The notes beneath the pieces are model-generated. The model was not told the DNA's origin. It saw nothing but the letters and a program-made list of their open reading frames with translations, and did not search any database. Source: Ursus arctos (lineage: Eukaryota > Chordata > Mammalia > Carnivora > Ursidae). Taken from it: 64,000 bases of DNA. The stretch's first letter is position 1; each line of letters begins with the position of its first letter. Shown piece after piece: positions 34,283-46,558 of this stretch. The stretch covers positions 7,976,501-8,040,500 of the forward strand of contig NW_026622875.1 in assembly GCF_023065955.2 (NCBI RefSeq), in the 5' to 3' direction. A program made the position numbers and the translations under genes.

Positions 34283-34769
34283 CTGTGCTAGGCTGAATGA
34301 TGCCCCCTGCCAAAGATGTCCACCTGTGAATTTTATTTTGCATAGCAAAAGGGATTTTTCAGATATAACACAGTTAAGGATCTTGGATGGGGAGATTATC
34401 CTATACTATCTGGGTGAGCCCAATGTAATTACAAGGGAGCAAGAAGGTCAAAGGCCTTCTTTGAAGAAGAAGGAGGTGGGCTGATGAGAGCAGAGATTTG
34501 AGTGTGCACTTTGAAGATGGAGGCTCCTGGAAGTCATGAGCCAAGGAAAGAAGGGAACCTCTAGAAGCTGGGAAAGCTGTGGAAATGTATTCTCCCCTCA
34601 GAGCCTCCAGAGGAACCAGCCATGCTGACACCCTGACTTTTGCCCAGTGAGACTAATTTTCAATTTTTGATCTCTGGAACTGTAGGTAAATAAATTTATC
34701 AACACAAATTCTTGAGCCATTAAGCATGTGATAATAAGTTAGTAGCAGCAACAAGAAAGCTAATACAGT
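34283..34769 (+). mobile_element. MLT1-type (MaLR) LTR, solitary
   Basis: Sense order of a MaLR LTR: 'tgtgctaggctgaatgatgcccc', 'gttaaggatcttggatggggagattatcctatactatctgggtgagcccaatgtaattac', 'ctctagaagctgggaaagctg', 'gcctccagaggaaccagcc', 'ctgacaccctgacttttgcccagtgagac', 'ctctggaactgtaggtaaataaattt' and ending 'gctaatacag'. No second LTR was seen. Confidence 0.8.
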
Positions 34770-34789
34770 GGCCCTCCTCTACCACCTAT

Positions 34790-35815
34790 TCTAATTCCTA
34801 TACCCTCGGCTAGCACCTGTGCTGATTTAGGCTGCTTCCTAGTTGGGTGACTCATATGCATTTTCCCGAGGGATCTGAGTCCCTGGTTTCCATGCCTCTC
34901 TCAGATTGCGATGGCTCCCTTGTCCGTTTACCGCCAAAACTGAGCAGGGAGTGCCTAGAGATGCCCCCATGACTTAATAGCAGCCCCACCTTCTCCAGAT
35001 GATATGGTCAATTACCCTGGCCAAGATAGTGACTCTTTTTTTTTTTTTTTGCTGGTCTCTTGATGCAGGAGCTCGAAGTGACTGAGTTCCCAGGTTTAGT
35101 ATTCTACCCATAGGGAATTTGACACCCTGTAATAGTCATTGTTATAGTATGTAGATTGCCTTTTAGAGGGCAGTGCCTCATCCTCATAAGATATTAGGCT
35201 GAGTTACTTCTTTGAAGACCTGTTCCATTGATCTATTAGTCCAGCAGTTTCAGGGCAAGGGAAAGAGAGGTTATTGTATTTGATAGGACTACTACATCCA
35301 TGATCAGGTGCCCACTGCTGTATCTCCTTTGCTATAAAGTGGTTCTGTAGTCTGATACAATATTATGTAGGATCTTGTGTCAGCACACCAGATACTCTGT
35401 GATCCTTCAGATGGTAGCTCAGGCTTAGGCCCTGTGGGCAAGAAATTCAAACCCAAACCTGGATCACACGTCAATTCCCCTCAATGTAATTGATGTCCCT
35501 TCCAAGGTGGAAAAGGTGTCTGTCATGTAAATAACTTGCACCAAATGATTGATTGGTGTCCTTGAGGGATAGTGCCATTCTGGTGGCTCAGCATTGACCT
35601 CTGCTGCTAGCAAACGGCATGTTTAGATTCTCGCAACATTAATGAGATCACCTCGGTGAATGGGAGCGTATGCTGCTGGGCGATGCATAGCTCTTGTTCC
35701 TCGCACCAAGATCATTCCATTTGTTCGCCTATTGGATCCCATCGAGGTGGCTATAACAAAGGCTGGGCTCATGTCATTTAGCATACAGACTTCCTTTTGT
35801 CAATGGCATTGGTTC
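34790..35815 (-). mobile_element. ERV-L-like internal remnant, antisense (decayed)
   Basis: 'ccaaggtggaaaaggtgtctgtcatgtaaataacttgca', 'gtgtccttgagggatagtgccattctggtggctcagcattgacctctgctgctagcaaac' and 'ggtgcccactgctgtatctcctttgctataaagtggttctg' are text I associate with the reverse strand of an ERV-L-type pol region. Multiple stops and indels, with no intact frame. Confidence 0.45.
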
Positions 35816-36184
35816 TCTGTTCAATCTACCCTTATGTATATATTCACTTTATTACATATATATTTTCTTCATTACATATTACATAAAATTCTCTTTATTA
35901 CACATGATGCTGCTTGATATTTGAAGATAATGCCATTAAAAGTAATGCTATTTACAAGGGCAATTGTGGCCAAGATAAGTGATTTTAACTCAAGAGTATT
36001 CTCTGTTATTTTCCACCCTGAGAATGGCTTTGGCTTTTCTGTTGCTACAGAGATTTTTTGGAAAAGTTAGAACCATTTTTTGCTCATTCAAATTCTGTTT
36101 TGTCTCTATGACTTGGCTCCATAAGAACCTGTTTACTTCATAGCAGGATTCTGTTCTGGCATAAGTAATAATTCTGCTTTAAAT

Positions 36185-38040
36185 AAAGAGTACAGTCACC
36201 AACAAAGGAGAAAGGTAAAAGAAAATATTCTAAAATAGTCTGCCAGACCAAGTGGTGTTCATTCCGGGAATGTGGGGATGGATTAATATCGGGAAATTTC
36301 ATACTCTATGTTCATATAACACTCACATATGTATGCTGGCTAAGGAAACATGCTTGGTTATCTCCATAGATGCTAATAAGACAGGTAAAAAATTAAAACC
36401 AATATATAAACATAGGAAGCAAGTGATGCAGCCTATATGAATTTAAAATATCTATAGCATTTTCTTGCTTTTGACCATAAAATTTTAAATCAAAAGTCAA
36501 GAACTGAAACAAAGAACTAAACCAGCATTCTTGCTTTTATCACTTTTATGTAAAATAGCTTAGGAAATTCTAAGCCGACACAATGAGCCATGGAATATAT
36601 AAAAGGTATGGATCTAATACAGAGATGTTACCAGAACATCCAAGACAATGATTTGAAAAAATGATCGTAGTTAAGAAGAATTGAGCTAAACAGCCGAATA
36701 CAAAATGAATACAAAAAAATGCAGTTTGACTTAATCGGCAATAACTAATTAAAAGTTTTAATGAGGAAAAACACAGATTTTGTTAACAGCTACAACAGAG
36801 ACATAAACACTGGGAAACATCTTTGGAAGTTTGTGGAGTTTATAGGAAGAAAATGGCAAAATTGGTATTGTGAAAGAATTGGAAAATGGGAAAAGCAAAC
36901 AGAAAAGACAACTCTGAAATAGAAACTGATGTGTTATGAAACAATTACTGGAATGGAATTACTCAATAAATCATGGTAGGAAAATTGATTAGCTGTTTAG
37001 TAGAAAATGTTCATCTTTACTTCTATACACAACAGATAGATTTAAGAGCTAAATGAATGGTTACAAGATTAATTTCTAAAGTACCAAATGTTAAATGTTT
37101 TAAGTTTGTATTTTCTAATCTAGAAAAAATACAAGAGAATTTTTATTAAACCTTTGGATGAGGAAAGTTTGAAGTTAAAAAACAAAGCCACTAAAGGAAT
37201 CGCGGGAACGCAAGGAGTACGTTTCGGGGGATATTTACACGCTTAGAGTCTCTCTGCCAAATACATAGAAACTGTGAACATGGTTTCCCCAGGGCAGGGA
37301 ACCAGGGTGAAAGGGAGACTAACTTTTCACTGTAAACCTTCCTTTATAGCTTTTGTTTTTTTTGTACTGTGTTCATGTATTCCTTTTTCAAAAAAAGAAA
37401 GAAAACCAAACAAACCACAACATCTCAAATTTCCAGTTTAAAAAAGAAAAAACAATGAAATCCCAAAAGGTTGACAGATTTGGCTCCTTAAAAACTTAGC
37501 ACGTCAATAGGTAACAGCAAAGAAACTAAAAATAATGAAACATGGAGACATAGTCACAACCAATATGCCAAATGTTGACTTAATATCCTTGGTAGAAAAA
37601 GATATCAAAGGAGGATCCCAAAACTTGAAGTCATCTAAGAGTGACACAGGATACAGGGGGCAATTCCCAAAGGAAGAAATACAGATGGCCGGTAAGCATG
37701 TGAAAATACTCAACCTCACTTCTGATCAAGAAAATTCCAAGTAAAACAGCAATGAGATAACTGTTTTTCACTGATCAAATTAGCACAAATTAATAATACT
37801 GTGTTTGCAAATGTGCAACGAGGAAAGAAAGCATACTTTCACCCAACTGATGGGAATATACGTTGGTAAGACCTTTCTGGAACAAGTTTGGCAGTATGGA
37901 TCATGAGCCCTAAAAAATGTTCCTGTCCTTTGTCTCAGAAATTTCCACTTCCGGAGAATCTAGACCATAAATAATCTAAGTATGAAGAGGGCTTCATGCC
38001 TGAGATGTTCACTGCAGCATTAGATAGAATAGCTAAACCA
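36185..38040 (+). mobile_element. Old L1 ORF2 to 3' region, sense
   Basis: 'gaccaagtggtgttcattccgggaatgtggggatgg' and 'ttatctccatagatgctaataagac' are decayed ORF2. The order continues with a 3'UTR-like block (37250-37400) and more ORF2-end text ('ggaagaaatacagatggccggtaagcatgtgaaaatactcaacctcac', 'cccaactgatgggaatatacgttgg'), so more than one fragment may be present. Ends 12-bp-scale short of clear tail sequence. Confidence 0.6.
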
Positions 38041-38816
38041 GATTCTCAGAGCCGGAGACCGCAGTAGGACAGAGAAGCCCTTCACGTCCCGTCTCTAACA
38101 GCACATGACGGTGTGTGGATCAAATTGCTTCACGGCTCCATTCTATTTTCATTTTTCTCAGTCCTCCAGGCCACGACAGACCAATTTTCCGAATTAAAGT
38201 GATGGGCCTTTTTTTCACATTTAGATGTTTTGGTGGGTCATATTACCTCCCAATGAAGATGATCAGATATTTGAAGGAGAGTTAAATAGTTGCATGAAGG
38301 GAAATTTGGTTGGGGAAAGCTAACGTGGATTTGGTAGTTACTTGAACTGAAAAGAGAGCTGAAATGATGTGTTCTGTTGTGTAGAGAAAGAGAAGGAATG
38401 TTTATGAGGGGGAATGGGAGGGTGATTTGAAACATTTCACAAACATCACTGAAATGTCAGAGGAAAAAAAAAAAAATCAACCCTGACCCGTAACGGACTT
38501 AGAAACCAAAACAGCCTGAAAATTAAGCCCACTTGGCAAGTGAATAATTAGGCTTCTTTGGACCCTCCCTGCTCGCTGGCTGTGGGTCTGCGATAGCAGG
38601 AACCCGCTCCGGTTTAGCGCATTTGCACACCGCCTTGTCCACCCGATTCTCAGCTCCCAGGAAGAAGGCCCTCCTTGCACGCGGCCTTTACAACCTCACC
38701 CCTTAGCACGTGGTACGGCACACCCATTGGCTAAGCGAATAAGTTGGTATGTTGTCGGTCCTTTGAAAGATCACTTTCCGGAGTGTTATTTAACGTGAAG
38801 GTTTTCTTTCAACTAG
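38041..38816. other. VEPH1 intron 3' end, no named repeat
   Basis: Unique-looking DNA up to the acceptor 'ggttttctttcaactag' at 38816. Confidence 0.4.
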
Positions 38817-39032
38817 GATTACCAGACCAATAACAATGACCAGGCCGTGGTTGAAATCTGTATCACGAGAATCACGACAGCCATCAGAGAGACGGCGTCC
38901 ATTGAGGAGCACGCCAAGGCCCTTGTGGGGCTCTGGGACTCCTGCCTGGAGCACAGCCTAAGACCCTCTGGGAAAGACGAAGACGCCCCCCACGCAAAAA
39001 TTGCTTCTGATATCATGAGTTGCATTTTACAG
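38817..39032 (+). CDS. VEPH1: VEPH1 second coding exon (codons 47-118)
   Basis: Seventy-two codons in phase 0 on both sides. The frame opens D-Y-Q-T-N-N-N-D-Q right after the acceptor ...CTTTCAACTAG and ends I-M-S-C-I-L-Q before donor CAG|GTATGT (39033). It joins in frame to IISSSS of the previous exon. The residues ([47 protein letters not shown]) are helical and match the N-terminal helical-repeat region of VEPH1/melted. There are no stops or frameshifts. A few substitutions relative to my memory of human VEPH1 (for example [13 protein letters not shown]) are conservative and suggest a functional gene. Confidence 0.96.
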
Positions 39033-39494
39033 GTATGTCAGCGTTCATCATCATGCTGTTTGACGCGGGCTGTGCGACTTCGGGGAACACATGGTGTCTC
39101 TGAACCAAGAGCTAATGTTTCTCTAGCCTTTCGATGCTGTAAAAAGATACCACAAGCCATCAACAGCTGAGCCCCACGAGGTTCTAGAGAGCCTCTACTG
39201 GCTGCGGGACACACTTGGGGAATCCAAAGCAATACCTCAGCAAGCTCCAGTCTATTCAGAGAGCTAAGGCGTGGACGTATCAAAACCTAGCGTTAATGTA
39301 TGCCAAGATCCAATGATGAATGCTGGAAAATTCAGGGAAAAAAAGACCTCTTTTATCCATGGAGACCAAAGAGGGGGTGGAGTCTGAGACCATGAGCTTG
39401 GACTATGTGGAGAGAAGTGACTAAGTCATTTTTACATGTACTTCTATATATATATAGTGAATTTTCCATGATAATAATACATGCCTATTCTAAC
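39033..39494. other. VEPH1 intron, no named features
   Basis: A short TA run lies at 39448-39458. Otherwise unique-looking. Confidence 0.4.
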
Positions 39495-39594
39495 TGTGCC
39501 TGGGGGGCTCAGGGTAGAACATGCCACTCTTGATCTCAGGGTCATGAGTTCAAGCCCCATGTTGGGCATGGGGCCTACTTAAAAAAAAAAAAAA
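39495..39594 (+). mobile_element. Short Can-SINE, sense
   Basis: 'tgtgcctggggggctcagggtagaacatgccactcttgatctcagggtcatgagttcaagccccatgttgggc' is a tRNA-derived head followed by 'ggggcctacttaaaaaaaa'. It lacks the CT-rich body, as in the short SINEC forms. Confidence 0.85.
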
Positions 39595-40087
39595 ATCCGT
39601 CTTCTGGTGTAAACATGAATTTGGAATTTGGGCTCAGCCACAAACCAATTACGTAAGATTGAAATGGTAGGAAAGTCACTTGACTTCCTAAGTCACAGTT
39701 TCTTGTGTATAGAATACAGATGAAATGACATCGTCTAGGACAAATTTTACCAACCAGTAAATGTTGGTGATGTTGATAGGTGTTTCTCAAAAGAGACTTC
39801 TGCGTTCAAATAAGTTTGGAAACACTAAATTCAATTTTTCCCTTTTGGGCTGTCATATGTTTCATAGCATATTAAAGGCTCTGAAAAGTCCTGCAATTAA
39901 GAAAGCTGGTTAATTTTGTTTAGTACAGTGTTTTTGATTCTGATGTGCCCATGAAACTTCCTTTCCCCTCCCTACCCACAACACAACAGTTATGAATATC
40001 TTTCAGAACTGTGATTTCTGAGCACAGTTCTGGAAATTCTGGTTCTGTGGAAGTGTTTAGCACTATGTGTGATGTCTAACATTAACC
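39595..40087. other. No recognised feature
   Basis: Unique-looking intron DNA. Confidence 0.4.
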
Positions 40088-40152
40088 TCCTTTCTTCTTT
40101 GCCTTCTTCCTCTTCATCTTCCCCCTCCTCCTCCTCTTTTTCCTCCACTGCC
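40088..40152. repeat. Pyrimidine-rich (CTT/CTC) tract
   Basis: Low-complexity polypyrimidine on the plus strand. Confidence 0.85.
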
Positions 40153-40477
40153 TTCTGCTCTTCTCCACATATTTAAGTGGACCATATTCTATTTTGTCTG
40201 TCTAGACCAGACACTGGTCAACTGAACAAAAGACTCTATACACCCTGTCACACTGTTTTTCCTTTGTGCCCGGGGTTAGGGATAAGAAGGGAGGAAATGG
40301 GGATTTCAGCAAAATTAGTGAAAGATTAATGCTGCGTGGATATAACAACAATATGTTATTGACATTCATCAAAAACAGATTATCTTACTCCAAAGTGCCG
40401 TTCCACAAACGTCAGACAGAAATTCACAAATCATCCATACTCCCCAGCTCCCACTGCAATTCAGAGCCATTGGTCTG

Positions 40478-40765
40478 GACTCTAGAGCGGTGCTATCCAA
40501 TAGAAATGGAACGTAAGCTACAAACATAAGCCACATATGTAATTTCAAATTTTCTAGTAGCCACATGAAAAAGAAGAGAAAGGGAACAGATGAAATTCAT
40601 CTGATAATATATTTTCCTTAACCCAATATATCCAAAATATTATTTCAACACATAATCAATATAAAAAGGAGATGTTATACTTTTGTTGTATATCAACCTT
40701 AGAAATCTGGTGTGTTACTTCGCCGGTTCACAGTTCAGGTGCTCAGTTCCTTCCCATGGGCCGTG
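40478..40765. mobile_element. DNA-transposon relic (hAT-like MER family)
   Basis: 'gcggtgctatccaatagaaatggaac', 'agccacatatgtaatttcaaattttctagtagccacatgaaaaag', 'taacccaatatatccaaaatattatttcaacacataatcaatataaaaa' and 'caggtgctcag' follow a well-known mammalian repeat whose ends are inverted repeats. Family name not assigned. Confidence 0.6.
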
Positions 40766-42019
40766 GCTTCTGTGTCAGCACAGTTCTAGAGATTCAGGAA
40801 ATCTTCCTGGATGGAAACCACATTTGCAAAATTTATGAGCAATGAGCGGCAATTTCACCAGGTAGGAAAGGTGGAGCAAGAGGACATTTCAAGCAGGCAG
40901 AACATTCCAAGCTTGTGCAGAAGTCCAGATTTGTCAGCTGAGATCAAGGTCAAAGAATTTTAAGCAGGCTGCCCTTCAAACTGCCCCAAATTTAAACATA
41001 AAGGGGATGTTTCATTCTGGGCAAAGACATTAGGTTTCCTACTTAAAAAGGGGGTTGGAGGTGGGGAGCAAACAAAAACAGTAAACTTAATGGTTTGCTA
41101 AATGGTAGAGACGTGACTCCAAGGAAATGAATCTGTAAGACCGTTGAAAGCAGGGCCTTACTAAGCACAGGCACTGATGCTTTGGGAAGGGACAGAGAAC
41201 GGGGCTATGGGATAAGCCCCTCGGTTGAGAGGGACAAGTGAGTCACAGAAAGGGGCGCCTCGAGCCTGAAGGGCCCGTGTGGTCACAGGCTGTTCGCTGT
41301 GCCCTCCAAGGAGGCAGAAGGTATTAAAATGGGAGTCAGGGAGCCCTAAAGGCGAACTTGCTTTTTGGCAAAGTTTGGTGATTTGTGCAGGCCACCCCTG
41401 GGGATGTGGTTCCAGAAAGGCAGCCCCAGGAACCAAAGGCAAGGCTGTGGTTGCAGCTTTGCTGCTTAGCTTTGATCAAATTTTAAGGGAAAATTTTTGG
41501 CCTCTGGTAAATATTGAAAACACGATTTTGTACTACACGTAATTTAGGCTCTTGTGGGAACCATGTAGAAATCCAGATGACTCATCTTCTGTTCTGTTTT
41601 TTCAGCAAAATAAAATAGTAGATCAACTTTAAAGCCAACCCCTTAGCGTTTTGAGCTTGCACAAAAACCATAAAAACAACAAGACAACAAAGGAAGAGTG
41701 ATTCTTTCTCCACCCTTCTACCTCCCCAGATAAACAATGCCAGCATCACACTATCCGGCACGGACCTACCCGTTCTTCCCACATTCTTGGCCATTTTACT
41801 CGATATTTTTTTTCTGGCCATTTCACTGTCGTTTCAAGCTAAATATGTTCACATGCACAGAAACCTTCTGTCTTTTTTTCCCAAATTGATTTTTTAACCT
41901 ACACTCCAAACCTACCCCAGGTGACTCCTTCCTTTTCCACTTTTAATTAGTAATTATATATTTCATTCTTTCTTTTCTTGGCCCCTCCATGTATGAATTT
42001 GCCACATTTACCTTAAAGC
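40766..42019. other. VEPH1 intron, no named features
   Basis: The frames at 41161-41542 on both strands overlap each other and have no family motif. Confidence 0.35.
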
Positions 42020-42129
42020 AGTTTTTAAAATTCCAGTATTCACTTTCTCTGCATTCCTCAGTCCAAAATCAGTACCTGTGTGACGTGTCCTTGTGAGTTG
42101 TGGTTTCTTTTGCCTTGGGTGACATGCTT

Positions 42130-42385
42130 TTACAAACCTGGCCCATGTCCTTGAACAAGTCTCACAATCTGTCCTTTGTAAAACAGAGGATGAACCAGGT
42201 GATCTCCCAGCTCACCTTCCGGTCTAAAATTCTGACTCCTGTAGGAGACGCCGAAAGAGCTTTGGAGCTTGAGGGCCTTCGAGTCAAATGCTCTTGGTCT
42301 TATATAAATGAGAGCTTGGCAAGTGATTTTATCCCTCTGTTCTGCCATGTGTAAAATGGGCATAACAATATGTGCTGCTCACGAG
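42130..42385 (+). mobile_element. MIR SINE fragments, sense (probably two)
   Basis: 'cccatgtccttgaacaagtctcacaatctgtcctttgtaaaacagaggatgaacc' and then 'tggcaagtgattttatccctctgttctgccatgtgtaaaatgggcataacaat' are each MIR core text, so two adjacent copies are likely. Confidence 0.6.
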
Positions 42386-43094
42386 AACCATCTTTTATTA
42401 TAAAAGCAATCTCCATTTGTGGTCTAGCCACTCTCCAGAAGTTCCTATCTCCCACCACAGCTTCCTCTGACCAGATTGCTATGAGGAGTTCAATGCCTAT
42501 TTCTTTGCCTCTAGAAAAATCCTGAAAAGGAAGATACTCCCTATAAGGCACAATACATTCTAGGATAAATTCAAACCTCGAGAGGGTTGAAGAAAATAAA
42601 AATGTACCTCAGGGAGGTTGTAATTATTGACATAGCTGAGGTACTAAAATGAAATTCTAGCTTGAATGGACAGGCCAACCATTATGATGTTGAGAGTCAA
42701 TGCCCGGTTTTACGAGCTGAGGCAGTAAGAACGTCTTTACCAACCAAACTCCTTACAGAGCTGTTGCCAGGGAAGCTCAGCATTTTATCTCTTTGTCCAT
42801 CTCTGCTCATGTTGATGACTGAATGAAGAAGGGGATCGCTAAAGGGGGTCGTCTGGGGGCAGGAGGGAGGAAGAGCAATAGTCCTCAGATTCACGGTTGG
42901 AAACCAGAAAGTATTTATTTTTCTTTTTTGTAGATGGACCAACTGTCCATTCACCTTGATTCCACACTTCAGTTTTCTTATTTCCTCCTCAGTTAATGCT
43001 ATGTGAAGATTCGAAGTCTGTCCCTGGCTGGCATCACATGCGAAGTGCCTTGGACATTTTGGGAGCATTTCCCTCGCAGCTCTTAGGCGCAGAA

Positions 43095-43315
43095 TCGGTT
43101 AGCTCGGTGCAGAAGCTGACTCAGTGGGCGATCCCAGCGCTACTGTTCAGCAGCACTGCGCTCTTGGGCAAGTCTGTCTTTCTGTGCCTTAATGTCCTCA
43201 TCTGTACAATGCCGCAGCCGTCTCGTGAGTTCGTTGTGAGGATTCCATAGTCATTGGATTATAGACACAAACTACTTGGGACACAGGATGCACGAGTACT
43301 CATTCTGGTTGGCAT
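43095..43315 (+). mobile_element. MIR SINE, sense
   Basis: 'ctcttgggcaagtctgtctttctgtgccttaatgtcctcatctgtacaatgccgc' and 'cgttgtgaggattccatag' are the MIR core. Confidence 0.7.
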
Positions 43316-43424
43316 TACCTTCCTCTGCAGAAAACTCGAAAATAGCACTCAATACTTTCTAACAAGCTATTCATTTATTTCTTTTAGCCACTGTTCGACG
43401 CTTGTCTCCCTCTCCCCAAAATAG

Positions 43425-43502
43425 AAGGTCTGTTTTATTGATGTAGTCCCAGCACCTAGAATAGTGAATGGCACATAGTAAGTGCTCAAAATAATATTTA
43501 TT
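43425..43502 (+). mobile_element. L2 LINE 3' end, sense
   Basis: 'gtctgttttattgatgtagtcccagcacctagaatagtgaatggcacatagtaagtgctcaaaataatatttattgaa' is the L2 3' terminus. Confidence 0.85.
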
Positions 43503-43530
43503 GAAGGAAGGAAGGAAGGAAGGAAGGAAG
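43503..43530. repeat. (GGAA)7 microsatellite at L2 3' end
   Basis: Starts exactly where the L2 terminal repeat should be, so it probably grew from it. Confidence 0.9.
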
Positions 43531-43649
43531 GGCTGAATAGATCAGGAGATGTGGCTGCCCTCTGGATTTTGCAGAACAGCTATGTTTCTCTCTAGAATGG
43601 ATCCCAGTACTTATTTGTCAGTTAATGCCACACAAGACAATGGCACAAA

Positions 43650-43653
43650 AAAA

Positions 43654-43713
<60 letters not shown>

Positions 43714-43714
43714 A
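43650..43714. repeat. (GAAA)n microsatellite
   Basis: About 15 uninterrupted AAAG units after an A run. Frames of repeated KERK residues are artefacts. Confidence 0.95.
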
Positions 43715-44830
43715 GGAAAAGAAGGGAGGAGACTGGGGCACAACCTCCCAGGTTACTGAGACCCATTCCCTTATTATCTGTCTAAAAATACACTGGGTAG
43801 GTGTATGTGCCGTTTTAGATTTTATTTATACCCATGCTGCTAAGAACCAAGCCTTTTATATATAAATCCAAAATTTGCTTGTTTATCTGATCAGTGATGT
43901 AGGGTAAAACAGTGATCTTAATAAATGACACTGAATATTTCTTGAGATTACGCTCTTATGGCTTTTAGTTGCATTTAAACCCAAGAGCTCTTTTGCTATC
44001 ATCTCAGATACATATCTCTTTTACTTCGCTTTATTCTTTTCAATTTTAAAACTCTGGGAAATGTTCCCGAAGCGCATGTTTTCAAAGGGAAAACCTCCAC
44101 CAAAAGCTCAAATTGGTGCTAATCTAGTTAAGAAATATAATTCTTGGCATCCGTGGAACAAAGAGCTTTTGTTCTGCTTCTAGAGCTAAAAATAACTGTC
44201 CCTATGAGCAGGTCTTTATATCTACCCTGTACCTCACTGAATGTGTTCGCTGAGTACCAGGCACTAAATTGTGTGTAAGAGGATATGCATACCAACACGC
44301 TCACGTCTGCACCAAGGGGCAAGGGCCATCGTAAGCTCCAGCATTAACAGCTGCTGTTAACGTGGTTTATTTGTACAAGTGATCATTGGGCTTTCTTTGA
44401 GTGTGTACCATAGCATTCCTGCGATCTAAATAATCCTAAAGATAACATAAATTCGTGGGCCTGAGATCTACTGGGTTAGTAACTCCTTTTGCTTTACTTG
44501 AGAGTGAAGCTCAGCCGTTAGAAGGAGGTTGTATGGTACCTGTTAGGTCCATGGGACCTGTGTCTTTCTAGCCTCCTCTTGGCCTCCCAGGCCCTCACTC
44601 GTATCCTGTTTCTGTCATCAGTGCCCATGGCTTCTTGATACACTAGAAATGGCCTAGACACTAGTTAGAGATTGAAAGTCTTTGGTAATAATTCCTTGGT
44701 GTTTATACAAATGATTTGCTATTTGCTCAATGTTTTACTCCTCCTGTCATGTGAGAGATTTCCAGATGACATTTATGGGAGGAAAATAGAAAAGTTGAGC
44801 GTGTTGAAGTTTTGTTTTGGTTTTCAATAA
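43715..44830. other. VEPH1 intron, no named features
   Basis: Unique-looking DNA. Confidence 0.4.
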
Positions 44831-44840
44831 TGACATTATA

Positions 44841-46077
44841 TTTTCATTTTATATTTGACTTTTATTTTGTATTTATTTCGTTTTATTAGTTTCAGAGGTT
44901 GAATTTAGTAGTTGCATATAATACCCAACGCTCATTACATCAAGTGCCCTCCTTAATGCCCATCCCCCAGTTACCCCATCCCCCCACCCACCTCCCCTCC
45001 AGCAACCTTCGGTTTGTTTCCTAGAGTTCACCATCTCTTATGGTTTGCCTCCCTATTTTCATTTTATTTTTCCTTTCTTTCCCCTATGTTCATATATTTT
45101 GTTTCTTAAATTCCACATATGAGTGAAATCATGTAGTATTTGTCTTTCTCTGACTGACTTATTTCCCTTAGCATAATACCCTCCAGTTCCATCCATGTCA
45201 TTGGAAATGGTAAGATTTCATCCTTTTTGACGGCTGAATCATATTCCATTATATATGTATTACATACCACTTCTTCTTTATCCATTCATCTGTCGATGGA
45301 CATCTGGGTGCTTTCCATATTCTGGCTATTGTGGACATTGCTGCCATAAACATCAGGGTGCAGGTGCCCCTTCAAATCACTGTGTTTGTATCCTTTGGAT
45401 AAATACCTGGTAGTCCAATTGCTGGGTCAGAGGGTAGCTCCATTTTTAACTTTTTGAGGAAACTCCATACTGTTTTCTAGAGTGACTGCACCAGTTTGCA
45501 TTCCCACCAACACTGTAAGAGGGTTCCCCTTTCTCTGCATCCTCGCCAACATCTGTTGTTTCCTGAGTTCGTTTTAGCCATTCTGATGGGTGCGAGGTGG
45601 TATCTCATTGTGGTTTTGATGTCTTCTTTGGAGAACTGTTTGTTCATGTCTTCTGCCCATTTCTTGACTGGATTTTTTGGGTTTTTGGGTGTTGAATTTG
45701 ATAAGTTCTTTATAGATTTTGGATACTAGCCCTTTATCTGATAAAACATGTCCAAATATCTTCTCCCATTCTGTAGGTTGCCTTTTAGTTTTGTTGACTG
45801 TTTCCTTTGCTGTGAAGAAGCTTTTTATCTTGATGAAGGCCCAATAGTTCATTTTTGCCTTTGTTTCCCTTGCCTTTGGAGATACGTCTAGCAAGAAGTT
45901 GCTAAAGCTGAGGTCGAAGAGGTTGCTGCCTGTGTTCTCCTCAAGGATTTTGATGGATTCCTGTCGACATTTAGGTCTTTCATCCATTTTGAGTTTATCT
46001 TGGTGTACGGTGTGAGGAAATGGTCCAGTTTCAATCTTTTGCATTTTTAAAAGTATACTGTCATTATTAAAAAACAG
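44841..46077 (-). mobile_element. Carnivore L1, 5'-truncated, minus strand, with target-site duplication
   Basis: Antisense 3'UTR ('cccaacgctcattacatcaagtgccctccttaatgcccatcccccag') runs into the C-terminal end of ORF2 (to about 46045). On the minus strand the last part keeps a frame of about 155 codons (45574-46045) with ORF2 residues such as [14 protein letters not shown] and KTKRQPTEWEKIFG, ended by stops and indels further on. TGACATTATA flanks the element at 44831-44840 and 46078-46087. This is a dead copy, with no reverse-transcriptase or endonuclease domain. Confidence 0.9.
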
Positions 46078-46303
46078 TGACATTATAGTTTTTAAAAAAT
46101 TTTACACATTTCATTTAGAATCACACTTCAAAGACTTTAATAGCCGCCTACTATTTTTTTTCTAGAACATCTAGAATTGTTGTAAGAAGAAAATGAGGGA
46201 ATTGGTTAAGACAGTGTGTTCTTTCATGGTTGCTGGCAAACATTAGCTCACCCCTAAGATTAAAAAATATCAGTTGCTACGAATACTGATTTTCACTGAT
46301 CTT

Positions 46304-46558
46304 TCACTGTCTGTGTTCACAATTAGGAACATGAGTTGTACTTCCAATGCTACCATCTGTGGTTTCTAAGCAAGTTACAGGTAAATGTGCTTGGACATGT
46401 ATTCCTCCAATGGAAGACGTGTACTTCTCCAGCTGCAAGTTGTTCTTGGCTAAAGACTCAGAATAGGTAAACCTTTCCACAAAGTTCTTTGTTGGAAAGC
46501 TCTGAGAAGAATTGTGTGATTGTGTTCCACTCTCAAAACTAGGGATTTGATCAGCCAT
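46304..46558 (-). other. Unrecognised 84-codon open frame, minus strand
   Basis: The frame starts MADQIPSFESG and ends PNCEHRQ, has A at -3 and G at +4 around its ATG, and an in-frame TGA 21 bases upstream. No family, signal peptide or membrane segment is visible, and no splice partner was found. It could be a decayed repeat or processed copy. I do not claim a gene. Confidence 0.15.

Noticed and set aside
43503..43714. CRISPR-like or protein-coding repeat (KERK repeats)
   Set aside because: Simple GGAA and GAAA microsatellites without spacers, in a mammalian intron.
45574..46083. 169-codon minus-strand frame
   Set aside because: It is the C-terminal remnant of L1 ORF2 inside a 5'-truncated element with target-site duplications. 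Listed as mobile element, not as a gene.
46304..46558. Thymosin-beta-like processed copy
   Set aside because: The first residues (MADQ) superficially suggested it, but the following residues and nucleotides do not match.
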